A DNA stretch of 64,000 nt, taken from assembly GCA_018697195.1 (NCBI GenBank), contig CM031869.1:14167129-14231128 (forward strand). The letters are read 5' to 3'. The position numbers and the translations under genes were made by a program. This DNA is from Certhia americana. Taxonomy: Eukaryota; Chordata; Aves; Passeriformes; Certhiidae. Every line of letters begins with the position of its first letter. Position 1 is the first letter of the stretch. A model generated the notes under the pieces. It was not told where the DNA came from, did not search any database, and saw only the letters and a program-made list of their open reading frames with translations. Shown here in pieces: positions 1-24,843 of the stretch.

Positions 1-34
1 TTCCCCAGGACCACAGAGTCAGTATGTGTGTCGG
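1..34 (+). CDS. WWC1: WWC1 partial exon at window edge
   Basis: Read from base 2, it ends GPQSQYVCR and stops at the donor GTAAGG (35-40) in phase 0, joining LNRSDSDSS of the next exon. A possible acceptor AG sits at 7-8, but the KIBRA-like residues run through it, so the exon probably starts before the window. Confidence 0.75.
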
Positions 35-3000
35 GTAAGGAAAATGAAACCCTGAGCTTCTAAGTGCTTGTTTTCACTCAGTCTGAATTTCTCACAGAAA
101 CCCGACAGTGCTTTCTTCTCTCCCTCTCTGACTTTAGAAGTTGCTCTGTCCTCACCTCCTGGACAGTATCTTGCCTTGGAACTAACAGCATTAAGTACAA
201 ATTATTCAGATATATATGTGCACTTATATTTGTGGCACATGCAGCTTGTTGAGATGCCCAAACTGACCTGGAAGGGCTGCTGTAAGACAGTGATGAATTA
301 GCTGCATATTAAACAGTTTTCCTGCTGCTTGAACTGTTCTGTGCTAACTCAGTTAGCTCTGTCCACCCGACTTCAGATGAGGTGAACATAAAACCTTGAT
401 AGAAATGGAAAGGTAAGTACCTGATAATATCAGCAAAAAACCTGTGGAAAACTGAAAGTCACCAGTGTGCTTTGTGTGAAGGTAACTGAACAGGCCATGT
501 GTTGGATCAGATGTCACTTCCCCTGCTTTGAAATGTTTGTTCACAATTACTTCCTGAATTGAGGCTCAGAATAAACTATAAATATCTCATCTTTTAAGTG
601 GAATTGGCAAACAAGCAAGCACTGTCTTTTACCACACATGACCTGTCCCAAGTGGGTGAGCCCTTTAATGCAGCTGAGCCAGATTTGCTGTGTAGGTTCT
701 CCCTGGTTCAGAAGCAGGTCCTTCCAGAGGAACAAACCTTACTGTGTCCCAGTACAATCAGATCCCAATGCCTGTTCTCCTCCTCCCCCGGCTTTCAGAA
801 AGGACATGAAAAGGGAATTAAAATTAAATCCTGCCTGAGCTTTGTAAGGGTCTACAGACAACCACAAAACAAGGCAGGCTGTGTGTAACATGGTAACTCT
901 TCAGCTGATAAACCCAGGGGATAGCTTTCAGGTAAACTTGCCTCTTCCACCACTACCTTAAAATACAGGTTATAGAGAAAGCAGAAATCTCTAATAATAT
1001 AGTCCTATGTTTTACATATGCTAGTGAAGAGTAATTATTATTATTATTATTATTACTACTATTACTTACAGCTCATCTTTCTGGGTTGTTTTGCCCGGTC
1101 TAGTTACTTGCACAGGAGAGGAGCAGTGGGGCAGAGTCCCATATCACTTAAGCCTAACTTAGAGTCTCTCTTTGCTCTCAGCCTGTTCCCAAAAAAGGAC
1201 TGAGTTCAAGGCTTGTGGCAGGATCTGGCTGTGCCAGTGTATGTTGTGTACTCAGACTGGGGTGACAGCTGTCTGCCTTTCACAAAACTTCATAGATCTG
1301 CTTACAACAGCCTCTGGTCTCGCTGATAGTGTGTGTATGCACTGCTTGTATTTCTTTCATGAAACATGTGTGGTTTCCACCTTCCTTTTCAGCTGAATCG
1401 CAGTGACAGTGACAGTTCCACACTATCCAAAAAGCCCCCCTTCGTTCGGAATGCAATGGAGAGACGAAGTGTCAGAGTGAAACGGGTAAGAACATCACCA
1501 CTTTTTTCTCCTCCAACACAGACACATGCAAAAATCAGAAAACTGTTTTAAAGGGAAAATTTGCAAACATAAATCAGTTACCGCATGCTTTCATTCACAA
1601 CCTTTCCTTTGTGCATGAGAAGTCTCTCAAGGATTCTTTGTAATAGCAGATTATGACAGGAATGTTTAAGTTGGAAGTCATTTAAAATAATTTAGGAAAA
1701 TGGTTCCTGGTATTTTCCATCTTGTCAGAGAAGTAGCACAAACAGCTTTGCTGTGTATTGTTGTGAGATTCTTAAGTATTTATAATAAATTTGAGGAACT
1801 GGAAAAGAAGATGAAGAGAATGATGTCTCAGATGCTCAGGTGACCCTGTTGTAGTGATGCCATGGCACACAATAGACCCCTGCACCCATTGTGATGTCAA
1901 TCACTAAAATTCCCCCAGGATACTGACACTGAACTCCTAAGGAGATGGTTTTCTTGGGACAGCTTGTGTTTGAAACTAGCAGAAGGCAATATGTTACCGG
2001 AAAAAGCAATCACAGGTTTTTCTGCAGCACTGTGGATTCATCTGAAGATGAGACATTAAACTTAGGAGGAAGGTGTGCAAGCAAGACTTGGAGAAGCTGC
2101 CAAGGGAGAAATCAAAACACTTATCCATAAGACTTCCTTGAGTTTGTGGTATCTGTCTCAAGACAGACTGGAAAGCAGGATCAATAGAGATGGTGTGTGT
2201 GAAGATAAGCATTAGAAAGATGGGTGGCATGATGTATTTGGCACTTTCTGGGTGGAGTGGTTGGGACAGTTCTCAGTGTGTTCACACACTCCTTCTCTTC
2301 CAGCCTTCAATCAAGTCCTTCGGTACAGAGCGCCTGATCCGCACCTCACTGGACCTGGAGCTGGACCTGCAGGCTTCAAAAACCTGGCACGACCAGCTGG
2401 TTCAGGAGATCTCAGCGCTGAGGGAACTGAAGGAACAGCTGGAACAAGCTCAAAGTCAGGGTGAAAAAGAGTTGCCACAGTGGGTGAAGGATGATGAGAG
2501 GTTTCGACTGCTGCTGCGGCTTGTGGAAAAACGAGTGAGTCATAACTGCCTTGGGGTTTCATTCCACTTCGTGGAGAAATGGAGAAATTTTGGAAACAGG
2601 GGATGTTGGAAAGTCAGTGAATGAAGCCTGAGCACTGTCTGCCACATACAGTTCTATCAAGCTGTTAGTCCTGAGCCCTTGCATTCAGCAGCACAGAGAT
2701 TAGCTGCCCTAGCAAAGATGCGAATATGAGAAGCCACAAATGCCATCTGTTCTGCCAAGTTTGTCCCCCCAGTCTGCAGGAGGTGTGGTGTGTGGTGGTT
2801 AGCACTTACCTTACTTTACATCACACCCTCCCCCATGCACAGGGCTCCTTCTCAGCTTCTGGGATTTCTCAGCACCTCTGCTGGCACCAGGCAGAGACCA
2901 AGCTATGCTGGCACCAGGTGTAGGAAGGGAGTTGGTGTGAGGAGCTCTTTGGGGTGCTGTGTTCTTGTGTGTGCTGATCTTCTGCCTTAAAAGATCTATC

Positions 3001-3933
3001 AAGAAGATACAGAGAGAGTACTGACAGAAGCCATTATTCTTACCACAGGCTGGAAGGACAACTTACAGAAAGCTCTCTCCCTTAGAATGGTTAGTTTACA
3101 AGCTTCAGTTTAGCTTCTGTGGCTTGTGACTTCCAAGGTCAACAGTTTCCAAACCCTTCAGACCTGCAGCTAAAATACTGCTGTGTTTGGAGATCAGTTA
3201 GGAAAAGGTAATTCCTCCTGGAAACACAAACAGCTCTTCTCCATTATTCATTTAGGTGCAAAATCCAGAACTCAAGTGTGAGCTCAAGGCTGATAAAATG
3301 ATGAGAGCTGCTGCCAAGGATGTCCACAGGCTGCGAGGGCAGAGTCGAAAGGAGCCTCTGGAAGTGCAGTCTTTCAGGTAATTATAGGTAAAGGGGAGGA
3401 AAAATTGACTTCTACATGATTTTTCTGTGGATGGCTGAGATGCTGATGCGGAAGACTGATCTCTGCAGAAGTACTGTTCTGCTTAAATAAGAACTTCTGT
3501 ATTTTCATATCAAAGTATAATGTCTGACTCAGGGAAATTAGTTGCAGCTCAGCACATGATCAAAGCAACCAGCATCCTCCAAGTATTCCCCACTTGGCAA
3601 CAAATCCTTTAACACAAAAGCAGCCCTTTGCTTCCCTTAGTTACAGATGCAGAAAGTGAAAAGCCCTGAGCCTTTCTGAAATGGCTTTTTGGTAAGGTCA
3701 GTGTTGTGGGTTTCACTCATGTCTGATAAGTAAATAAAAGGTGTGGATTGTGAGAGGATGTACATCTGCTCCTTGCAGGGACAGCTGGTGGGATAAATTG
3801 TCATGTGGATGATGGACATTTCTGGCAGGATTTCTGTTGCATTAACAACTGATCATCTTTTTTCAGAGAGAAAATGGCATTTTTCACACGGCCAAGAATA
3901 AACATCCCAACACTCTCTGCGGACGATGTGTGA
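1..3933 (+). CDS. WWC1: WWC1 (KIBRA), C-terminal 181 residues, gene cut by window start
   Basis: KIBRA is a cytoplasmic WW-C2 scaffold that promotes Hippo signalling and binds atypical PKC. Only its C-terminal end is here. Five exon pieces join in phase: 1-34 (partial), 1393-1485, 2304-2534, 3256-3377, 3867-3933. Recognisable blocks, in order, are [49 protein letters not shown], the coiled-coil-like [45 protein letters not shown] and the terminal PDZ ligand ADDV. These match vertebrate KIBRA from memory of the family. The WW and C2 domains lie upstream, outside the window. All introns have GT-AG ends. RARS1 follows on the same strand, with about 2 kb between stop and start codons. I see no break in the reading frame. 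Confidence 0.95.
1033..1067. repeat. (TTA)n microsatellite in WWC1 intron
   Basis: An uninterrupted run of TTA/ATT triplets followed by a few TAC/TAT variants, inside the intron between 35 and 1392. The rest of that intron, and the other WWC1 introns, show nothing I can name. Confidence 0.9.
1393..1485 (+). CDS. WWC1: WWC1 exon, 31 codons
   Basis: The acceptor is ttttcag and the donor gtaaga, phase 0 at both ends. It encodes [20 protein letters not shown] followed by [11 protein letters not shown], the basic and serine-rich segment near the atypical-PKC-binding region of KIBRA. Where I recall the human protein reading FVRNS, this copy reads FVRNA. Confidence 0.93.
2304..2534 (+). CDS. WWC1: WWC1 exon, 77 codons
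   Basis: The acceptor is cttccag and the donor gtgagt, phase 0. It carries [11 protein letters not shown], a heptad-rich [12 protein letters not shown] stretch and [18 protein letters not shown], a strongly conserved KIBRA C-terminal block. Confidence 0.95.
3256..3377 (+). CDS. WWC1: WWC1 exon, 40 codons plus 2 nt
   Basis: The acceptor is tttag and the donor gtaatt. It encodes [18 protein letters not shown] and ends inside an Arg codon (AG|A) completed by the last exon. Confidence 0.93.
3867..3933 (+). CDS. WWC1: WWC1 last coding exon and stop
   Basis: The acceptor is ttttttcag. It encodes [17 protein letters not shown] and ADDV, then TGA at 3931-3933. The C-terminal ADDV is the PDZ-binding tail typical of KIBRA. 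Confidence 0.95.
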
Positions 3934-4257
3934 TCACCATAAAGTATTTGCTTTCTGGACAATTCTACAAATGCAGATTGGGTTTTGAAGTTATTTATGT
4001 GGTATTATGAAGGTACCAAGGCATTTGTATATTAGAGCTTTTGTCAGTATGTGGATGTTTTGAAAATTTTTAGGTTAAAGTTATATCATCACAGAAACCA
4101 GCATTAAAGTGACAAGATTGTATAGTTTGTATATTTAGGAATGTATTTTTGGGAAATAGAATTTTAAATAAGAACAAATACAGCGTAAGGTGCTGTTATT
4201 CTTAAATAATGCTGTTTAGACTTTTTGTACAGCTCTACCTTTTAGAGGTTTTACTGC

Positions 4258-4263
4258 AATAAA
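4258..4263 (+). terminator. WWC1: WWC1 poly(A) signal
   Basis: AATAAA, overlapping a second AATAAA-like word, lies about 325 bases after the WWC1 stop codon. The 3934-4257 stretch is AT-rich and reads as 3' UTR. Confidence 0.8.
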
Positions 4264-4587
4264 ATAAATTTGAAGGAACCTCACCCCTACCTTCTATGAT
4301 GTTCTGCATCAGACTCTCCTCTGAGTGATGTATTTTGTACCCTGTGGGGAATGCTGGGAGCCAGCTGGGACTCCCAAGTGCTGTGAACGAATTCTCTGTG
4401 AGCTGTGAAGCATTTGTGTTTCCTGCCAGGTCATAAAAGTAGGTGTGAAGTTCAGAATACTTGCACTTTTAACATTTGAACTGCAGCTCATGTCTGTAAT
4501 GGGTCTGTTAAGGTAACGTGGGGAGCCCATTGAAACCACTGCTGTGGGAGGAGGGCTGCAGGTTTAAAGTCCATTTTAGGTTTTTCC

Positions 4588-4593
4588 AATAAA
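4588..4593 (+). terminator. WWC1: Possible distal WWC1 poly(A) signal
   Basis: A second AATAAA on the same strand, about 330 bases beyond the first. It could give a longer 3' UTR, but the sequence alone does not show that it is used. Confidence 0.4.
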
Positions 4594-4750
4594 GTGACCT
4601 TTCTGGACAAACCTGCCTTTTTGCTTTTTGTCTTGAGTGAATCTTCTCCCCTAGCACCTAAACTGGGGTTGTTCTTTTGTATGCCAGCTGGAAGTATACA
4701 GCTTTTCACACGTCTCCTCACACCAGATGCTGTAATTGACACACTCTATA

Positions 4751-5065
4751 TCATCAGGGAATATCCCGAGCTGGAAGGGACCCAAAGGGTTCATCCAGTC
4801 CAGCTCCTGTCCCTGCCCAGACACCCCAACAATCCCACCCTGAGCATCCTTGGCAGTGCTGTCCAAACCCTCCTGGAGCTCTGGCAGCCTTGGGGCTGTG
4901 CCCATTCCCTGGAGAGCCTGGGCAGTTCCCAGCACCCTCTGGGGGCAGCCTGAACCTCCCCTGGCACAGCTCCAGCTGTTCCCTCGGCTCCTGGCACTTG
5001 CTGGTTTTCCTTCCTGCCTGAACATTCCCTGTGCCTGTTTTGTACCACTTGCTGGGGATGGGACA
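4751..5065 (-). mobile_element. CR1 LINE 3'-end fragment, reverse orientation
   Basis: The plus strand reads the reverse complement of a CR1 tail: GAGCTGGAAGGGACCC, then a TCCAGTCCAGCTCCTG-like word, and further on CCTCCCCTGGCACAGCTCC. It is 5' truncated, as most avian CR1 copies are, and lies between WWC1 and RARS1. I assign it from remembered CR1 consensus words. Confidence 0.8.
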
Positions 5066-5149
5066 CGTTTCAAAGTGCTGGGTGGTGACATGGAATGTGG
5101 GGGTTTGAGAGGGTGTGGGGTGCTCTTGTCCCTTTCCCTTCCCAAACCT

Positions 5150-5645
5150 AACCTTCCCTTCCCTTCCCTTCCCTTCCCTTCCCTTCCCTTCCCTTCCCNN
5201 NNNNNNNNNNNNNNNNNNNNNNNNNNNNNNNNNNNNNNNNNNNNNNNNNNNNNNNNNNNNNNNNNNNNNNNNNNNNNNNNNNNNNNNNNNNNNNNNNNNN
5301 NNNNNNNNNNNNNNNNNNNNNNNNNNNNNNNNNNNNNNNNNNNNNNNNNNNNNNNNNNNNNNNNNNNNNNNNNNNNNNNNNNNNNNNNNNNNNNNNNNNN
5401 NNNNNNNNNNNNNNNNNNNNNNNNNNNNNNNNNNNNNNNNNNNNNNNNNNNNNNNNNNNNNNNNNNNNNNNNNNNNNNNNNNNNNNNNNNNNNNNNNNNN
5501 NNNNNNNNNNNNNNNNNNNNNNNNNNNNNNNNNNNNNNNNNNNNNNNNNNNNNNNNNNNNNNNNNNNNNNNNNNNNNNNNNNNNNNNNNNNNNNNNNNTT
5601 CCCTTCCCTTCCCTTCCCTTCCCTTCCCTTCCCTTCCCTTCCCTT
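5150..5645. repeat. (TTCCC)n pentamer satellite with 400-N gap
   Basis: Perfect TTCCC units flank an N run of exactly 400 bases (5199-5598). The block is homopurine on one strand, so it is prone to triplex formation and to assembly failure. The round gap size suggests a placeholder, so the true length is unknown. The long open frames across it are artefacts of the 5-bp period and the Ns. Confidence 0.97.
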
Positions 5646-5745
5646 ACCAAACCTTACCAAACCTTACCAAACCTTACCAAACCTTACCAAACCTTACCAA
5701 ACCTTACCAAACCTTACCAAACCTTACCAAACCTTACCTTCCCAA
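5646..5745. repeat. Decamer tandem array, CCAAACCTTA type
   Basis: About nine near-perfect 10-bp units directly follow the pentamer block. They degrade into CTTCCCAAAC units at 5738-5765, a hybrid of the two repeat types. This suggests that the decamer grew out of the pentamer by local slippage. Confidence 0.95.
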
Positions 5746-5897
5746 ACCTTCCCAAACCTTCCCTTCCCCTCCCCTGGCCGCCACCGCCCCGTTTCTCGGG
5801 GTCCTCCCCGCCGCCCGGGGGCGCTGCTGCCGCGGCCGTGCCGCTCCGGCCGCTTTCCGGTTGCCGCGGCGCCAGTCCCGGTTCCGGCCGCCTGAGG

Positions 5898-22212
<16,315 letters not shown>

Positions 22213-22231
22213 CAGTTCCCTGTGGGATGAC

Positions 22232-22237
22232 AATAAA
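22232..22237 (+). terminator. RARS1: RARS1 poly(A) signal
   Basis: AATAAA lies only 19 bases after the RARS1 stop codon, giving a very short 3' UTR. A GT-rich stretch follows at about 22250-22285, as expected downstream of a cleavage site. Confidence 0.9.
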
Positions 22238-22926
22238 GGGACTAAACAACTGGAGTTGTCTCTGTCTGTTGGAGTGGGGTGGTGGTAAGGGGAAAAAAAG
22301 TAGAGGGGGAGGGAAGAGAAGAGAAAAGGAGTGTGGCTTCAGCAGCTGCAGATAGAGAGACAGACAAGTGACTGAGCACAGCTCAGAGCAATTCTCACTG
22401 CAGGAGCCAAAGCCCATAAACTCAACACCCAAGGGTACTCCAGGAAACCCTCCAGCCACCCACACTCCCAGAGCCAACGATACTCTGATCAATACTCCCT
22501 CCATCCACTTTACCTTAGGTGCCAGCCATGAGCAGGTCACCCAGCCTTTGATGTCATCTGTGATGGTGCAGGGAGGCAGGCAGCAGTTTTACCTGGAGGA
22601 GCAGGAAGCCCAGGGGAGGAGCACATCAGTTAAACTACATTCCCTCTGAGGAAAACACAAGGGAAATGCCTTTCCCCTGAGCAGCAACGTTTTGAATCCC
22701 AATGGAGTTGCAAACCTCTTTGTGCATATCAATCTTTGGTAACTACAAGGAGCCACAGCTCCTGCCTTTGCCTTGGGGTTTGTTGGAGGCTCTGCTGTGA
22801 GCCTCCTAAAAAACTTCCAGAGTCCTAAAGCAGCACAGAAATGCAGCTACCACTGCGCTATCACAGTGCTGCCACTGGAGAGGAGTTGCATTGATGCAGG
22901 TGCTCACTGACATGTGTGTGCAGAGG

Positions 22927-22930
<4 letters not shown>

Positions 22931-22964
<34 letters not shown>
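22931..22964. repeat. (CA)n microsatellite
   Basis: About 16 CA units, followed directly by alternating TA-rich sequence that forms the palindrome at 22969-23000. Confidence 0.95.
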
Positions 22965-22965
<1 letters not shown>

Positions 22966-22968
22966 ACA

Positions 22969-23000
22969 TATATCTATATATATCTGTATATATAGATATA
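22969..23000. repeat. AT-rich perfect inverted repeat, 14-bp arms
   Basis: Arms 22969-22982 and 22987-23000 are perfect reverse complements around the 4-base loop TCTG, so a hairpin or cruciform could form. It sits in the tail-to-tail region. Confidence 0.9.
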
Positions 23001-24304
23001 AGAGATCTGCATCAGGTTCTTCCATGTCCAGAGAGCTGGTGAGGGCTCTCACAGCTGGTCAGTGATGGGCACCAGCTGCACTTTCATGTGCAAACGCACT
23101 CTCTCTGTGGCTGAGCACTGCCCACAAACCCCCCAGGCCCGGCACTGGTGCCACAGTGACAGCAGGGTGACAGCCATGTCATGTCACCAGCTGCCCAGGC
23201 TGTGTGCTGTGCTCCCTGTCCCCCCCCTGCACCCACACCTGTGCCATGGCCCAGCTCCCCCCTGCTCCCGGGGCTGAGGCAGAGCCAGGCAGGGCTGGGC
23301 AGTGCCTGGCCAGCCAGGGCCCCATCCCACCCTACCTGTGGCCACGCTGGGCAGGCTGGGGGTGGCAGTGGTGACGAGCTGAGTCCTGCTCACGGGGGAC
23401 ACGCACGCTCAGGTTCAGTGGCAGAAGCAGCATCAGCTGCAGTCCAGCGGTGGCCACAGTGACTAGTCTGGGTCTGGGTCCAGAGCAGCAGGCACGGGTG
23501 TTCCTCCAGGCACAGGCATGGCACAGGCTGCCACTCGGAGCTGTGACCTCCAGCAGAAGGGGGACAGCCCTCTCCAGGCTATCCCTGAGTCTCAGCACTG
23601 AATGCTGACCCTGGCAGAAAAGGGGTCACACCAGCAGGACCCCAGCACCCCAGGGTGAGGGGCAGCCCCCCAGCTCAGGGCCAGAGTCAGCAATGGTCAT
23701 GCAGGGGCGTGTGGAATGTCCATGTATGCAAGGGTAGCTCAGAGTTCCCATGGGGCTGTTCCATGGGGCCATGCAGCCAGGAACAGGGCCAGCTCCGTGC
23801 TGCCAGGACTGACCAGAGGGTACAGGGCAGGTACCACAGGTACCACTGTGTCAGGGCACCCCAAGGGGCCTCAGAGCTGGGCAGAGGGGTTCAGGCCACT
23901 GCTGGGGAAACAGACCCATGGTTGGGCTGGGGATGGAGGGGGGCACTTAGGAGCCCTCTCTGGGCTAGAGACTGATGCCATGCAGGGGTCACACCCCTGG
24001 GAACCCCAGCTGTCCTGGGGCAGGGTGTCACTCAGAAGCCAGGCACTGGTTGTGGAATCAGTGCTGGGGGAACCCTGGGGCAGGGCCATGTGTCAGTGCA
24101 GGGGAGGCATGGGGCAGTGTCCCCTGCCCAGATGAGGAGCTGAGCAGAGCATGAGAAGGTCTGAGCTGACTGTTGGAGTGTGGACAGCACTCTTGAGGGA
24201 CAAGGGGCCAGGTGTCAAGTGGGAGAACAGGGCTGGCAGGGCAGCTGCCCTGTCCCACACTGCTGGAGCTGGGCCAGAGGTGGTAGCCAGGGTCAGCCAA
24301 GAGC

Positions 24305-24520
24305 AAAGATCATCAGACACATCCACGGCGACGAGGTGCCAGGTAGAGCCAGGAAGGTGAATCAGCAAGGGAGGTCAGGATCAGGTCCAGGGACAGCAAC
24401 CAGGGATACCACAGCGTAAGGATCACTAGACAAGTCCATAATGACGGGCAAAGGCCGCGGTCAAGCTGGGAAGTCGGTCTGTGGGCCAAGGATCAGGTTC
24501 AGGTTACTGGGATCAATGGC
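24305..24520. repeat. Two diverged GC-rich direct repeats, about 113 bp apart
   Basis: The blocks starting near 24307 and 24420 share, in order, a GATCAnnAGACA-type word, a GACG word and AGGATCAGGTYCAGG. A weaker third copy may lie upstream from about 24195. They look like remnants of a minisatellite. Confidence 0.5.
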
Positions 24521-24843
24521 CAGGCACAGGCATGGCTGTTGCTCTGGCTAGGCCCCAGCAGCAAAACTTCAGCCCACTCTCCAGCAGGGATGGCCAGAGC
24601 CTCCCTGCCCAGACACATGGCAGCCAGTGCCCTACAGGTGCTCTCTAAGTTGTCCCCATGGAGTCAAACCCCATCACATTGGGGATGGAGAGGGGAGTAG
24701 AGGAGTGCTCACAATGGCACTCATTTTCTCTTTGGTGGCAGCAGCAGGACTCCTATCTGTCACAGGCACAGACTGTGGGCTGGCAGGGACATTGCCCAGC
24801 TGCTGCTCCAAGCCAGCCAGTCCCCCTCAGGATGCCCAGAACT

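Larger units (their letters stand above)
22238..24843. other. Tail-to-tail interval between RARS1 and the RhoGAP gene
   Basis: About 2.6 kb between the RARS1 poly(A) signal and the last confident exon of the minus-strand RhoGAP gene. It holds a CA microsatellite with an AT palindrome (22931-23000), a GC-rich stretch, and diverged repeats near 24.3 kb. I looked on the minus strand for START-domain exons and found none convincing, only one 9-codon resemblance at 22529-22555. I saw no minus-strand AATAAA or ATTAAA. Confidence 0.65.

Noticed and set aside
5646..5745. Regularly spaced repeats as a CRISPR-like array
   Set aside because: The units are head-to-tail tandem repeats without spacers, in an animal genome.
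23545..23600. Minus-strand VLRLRDSL resembling the IRDSF end of START domains
   Set aside because: Too short. If both were relics, it would lie before the KGWVTCS match at 22.5 kb, although it belongs after it in the protein, so the order is wrong.
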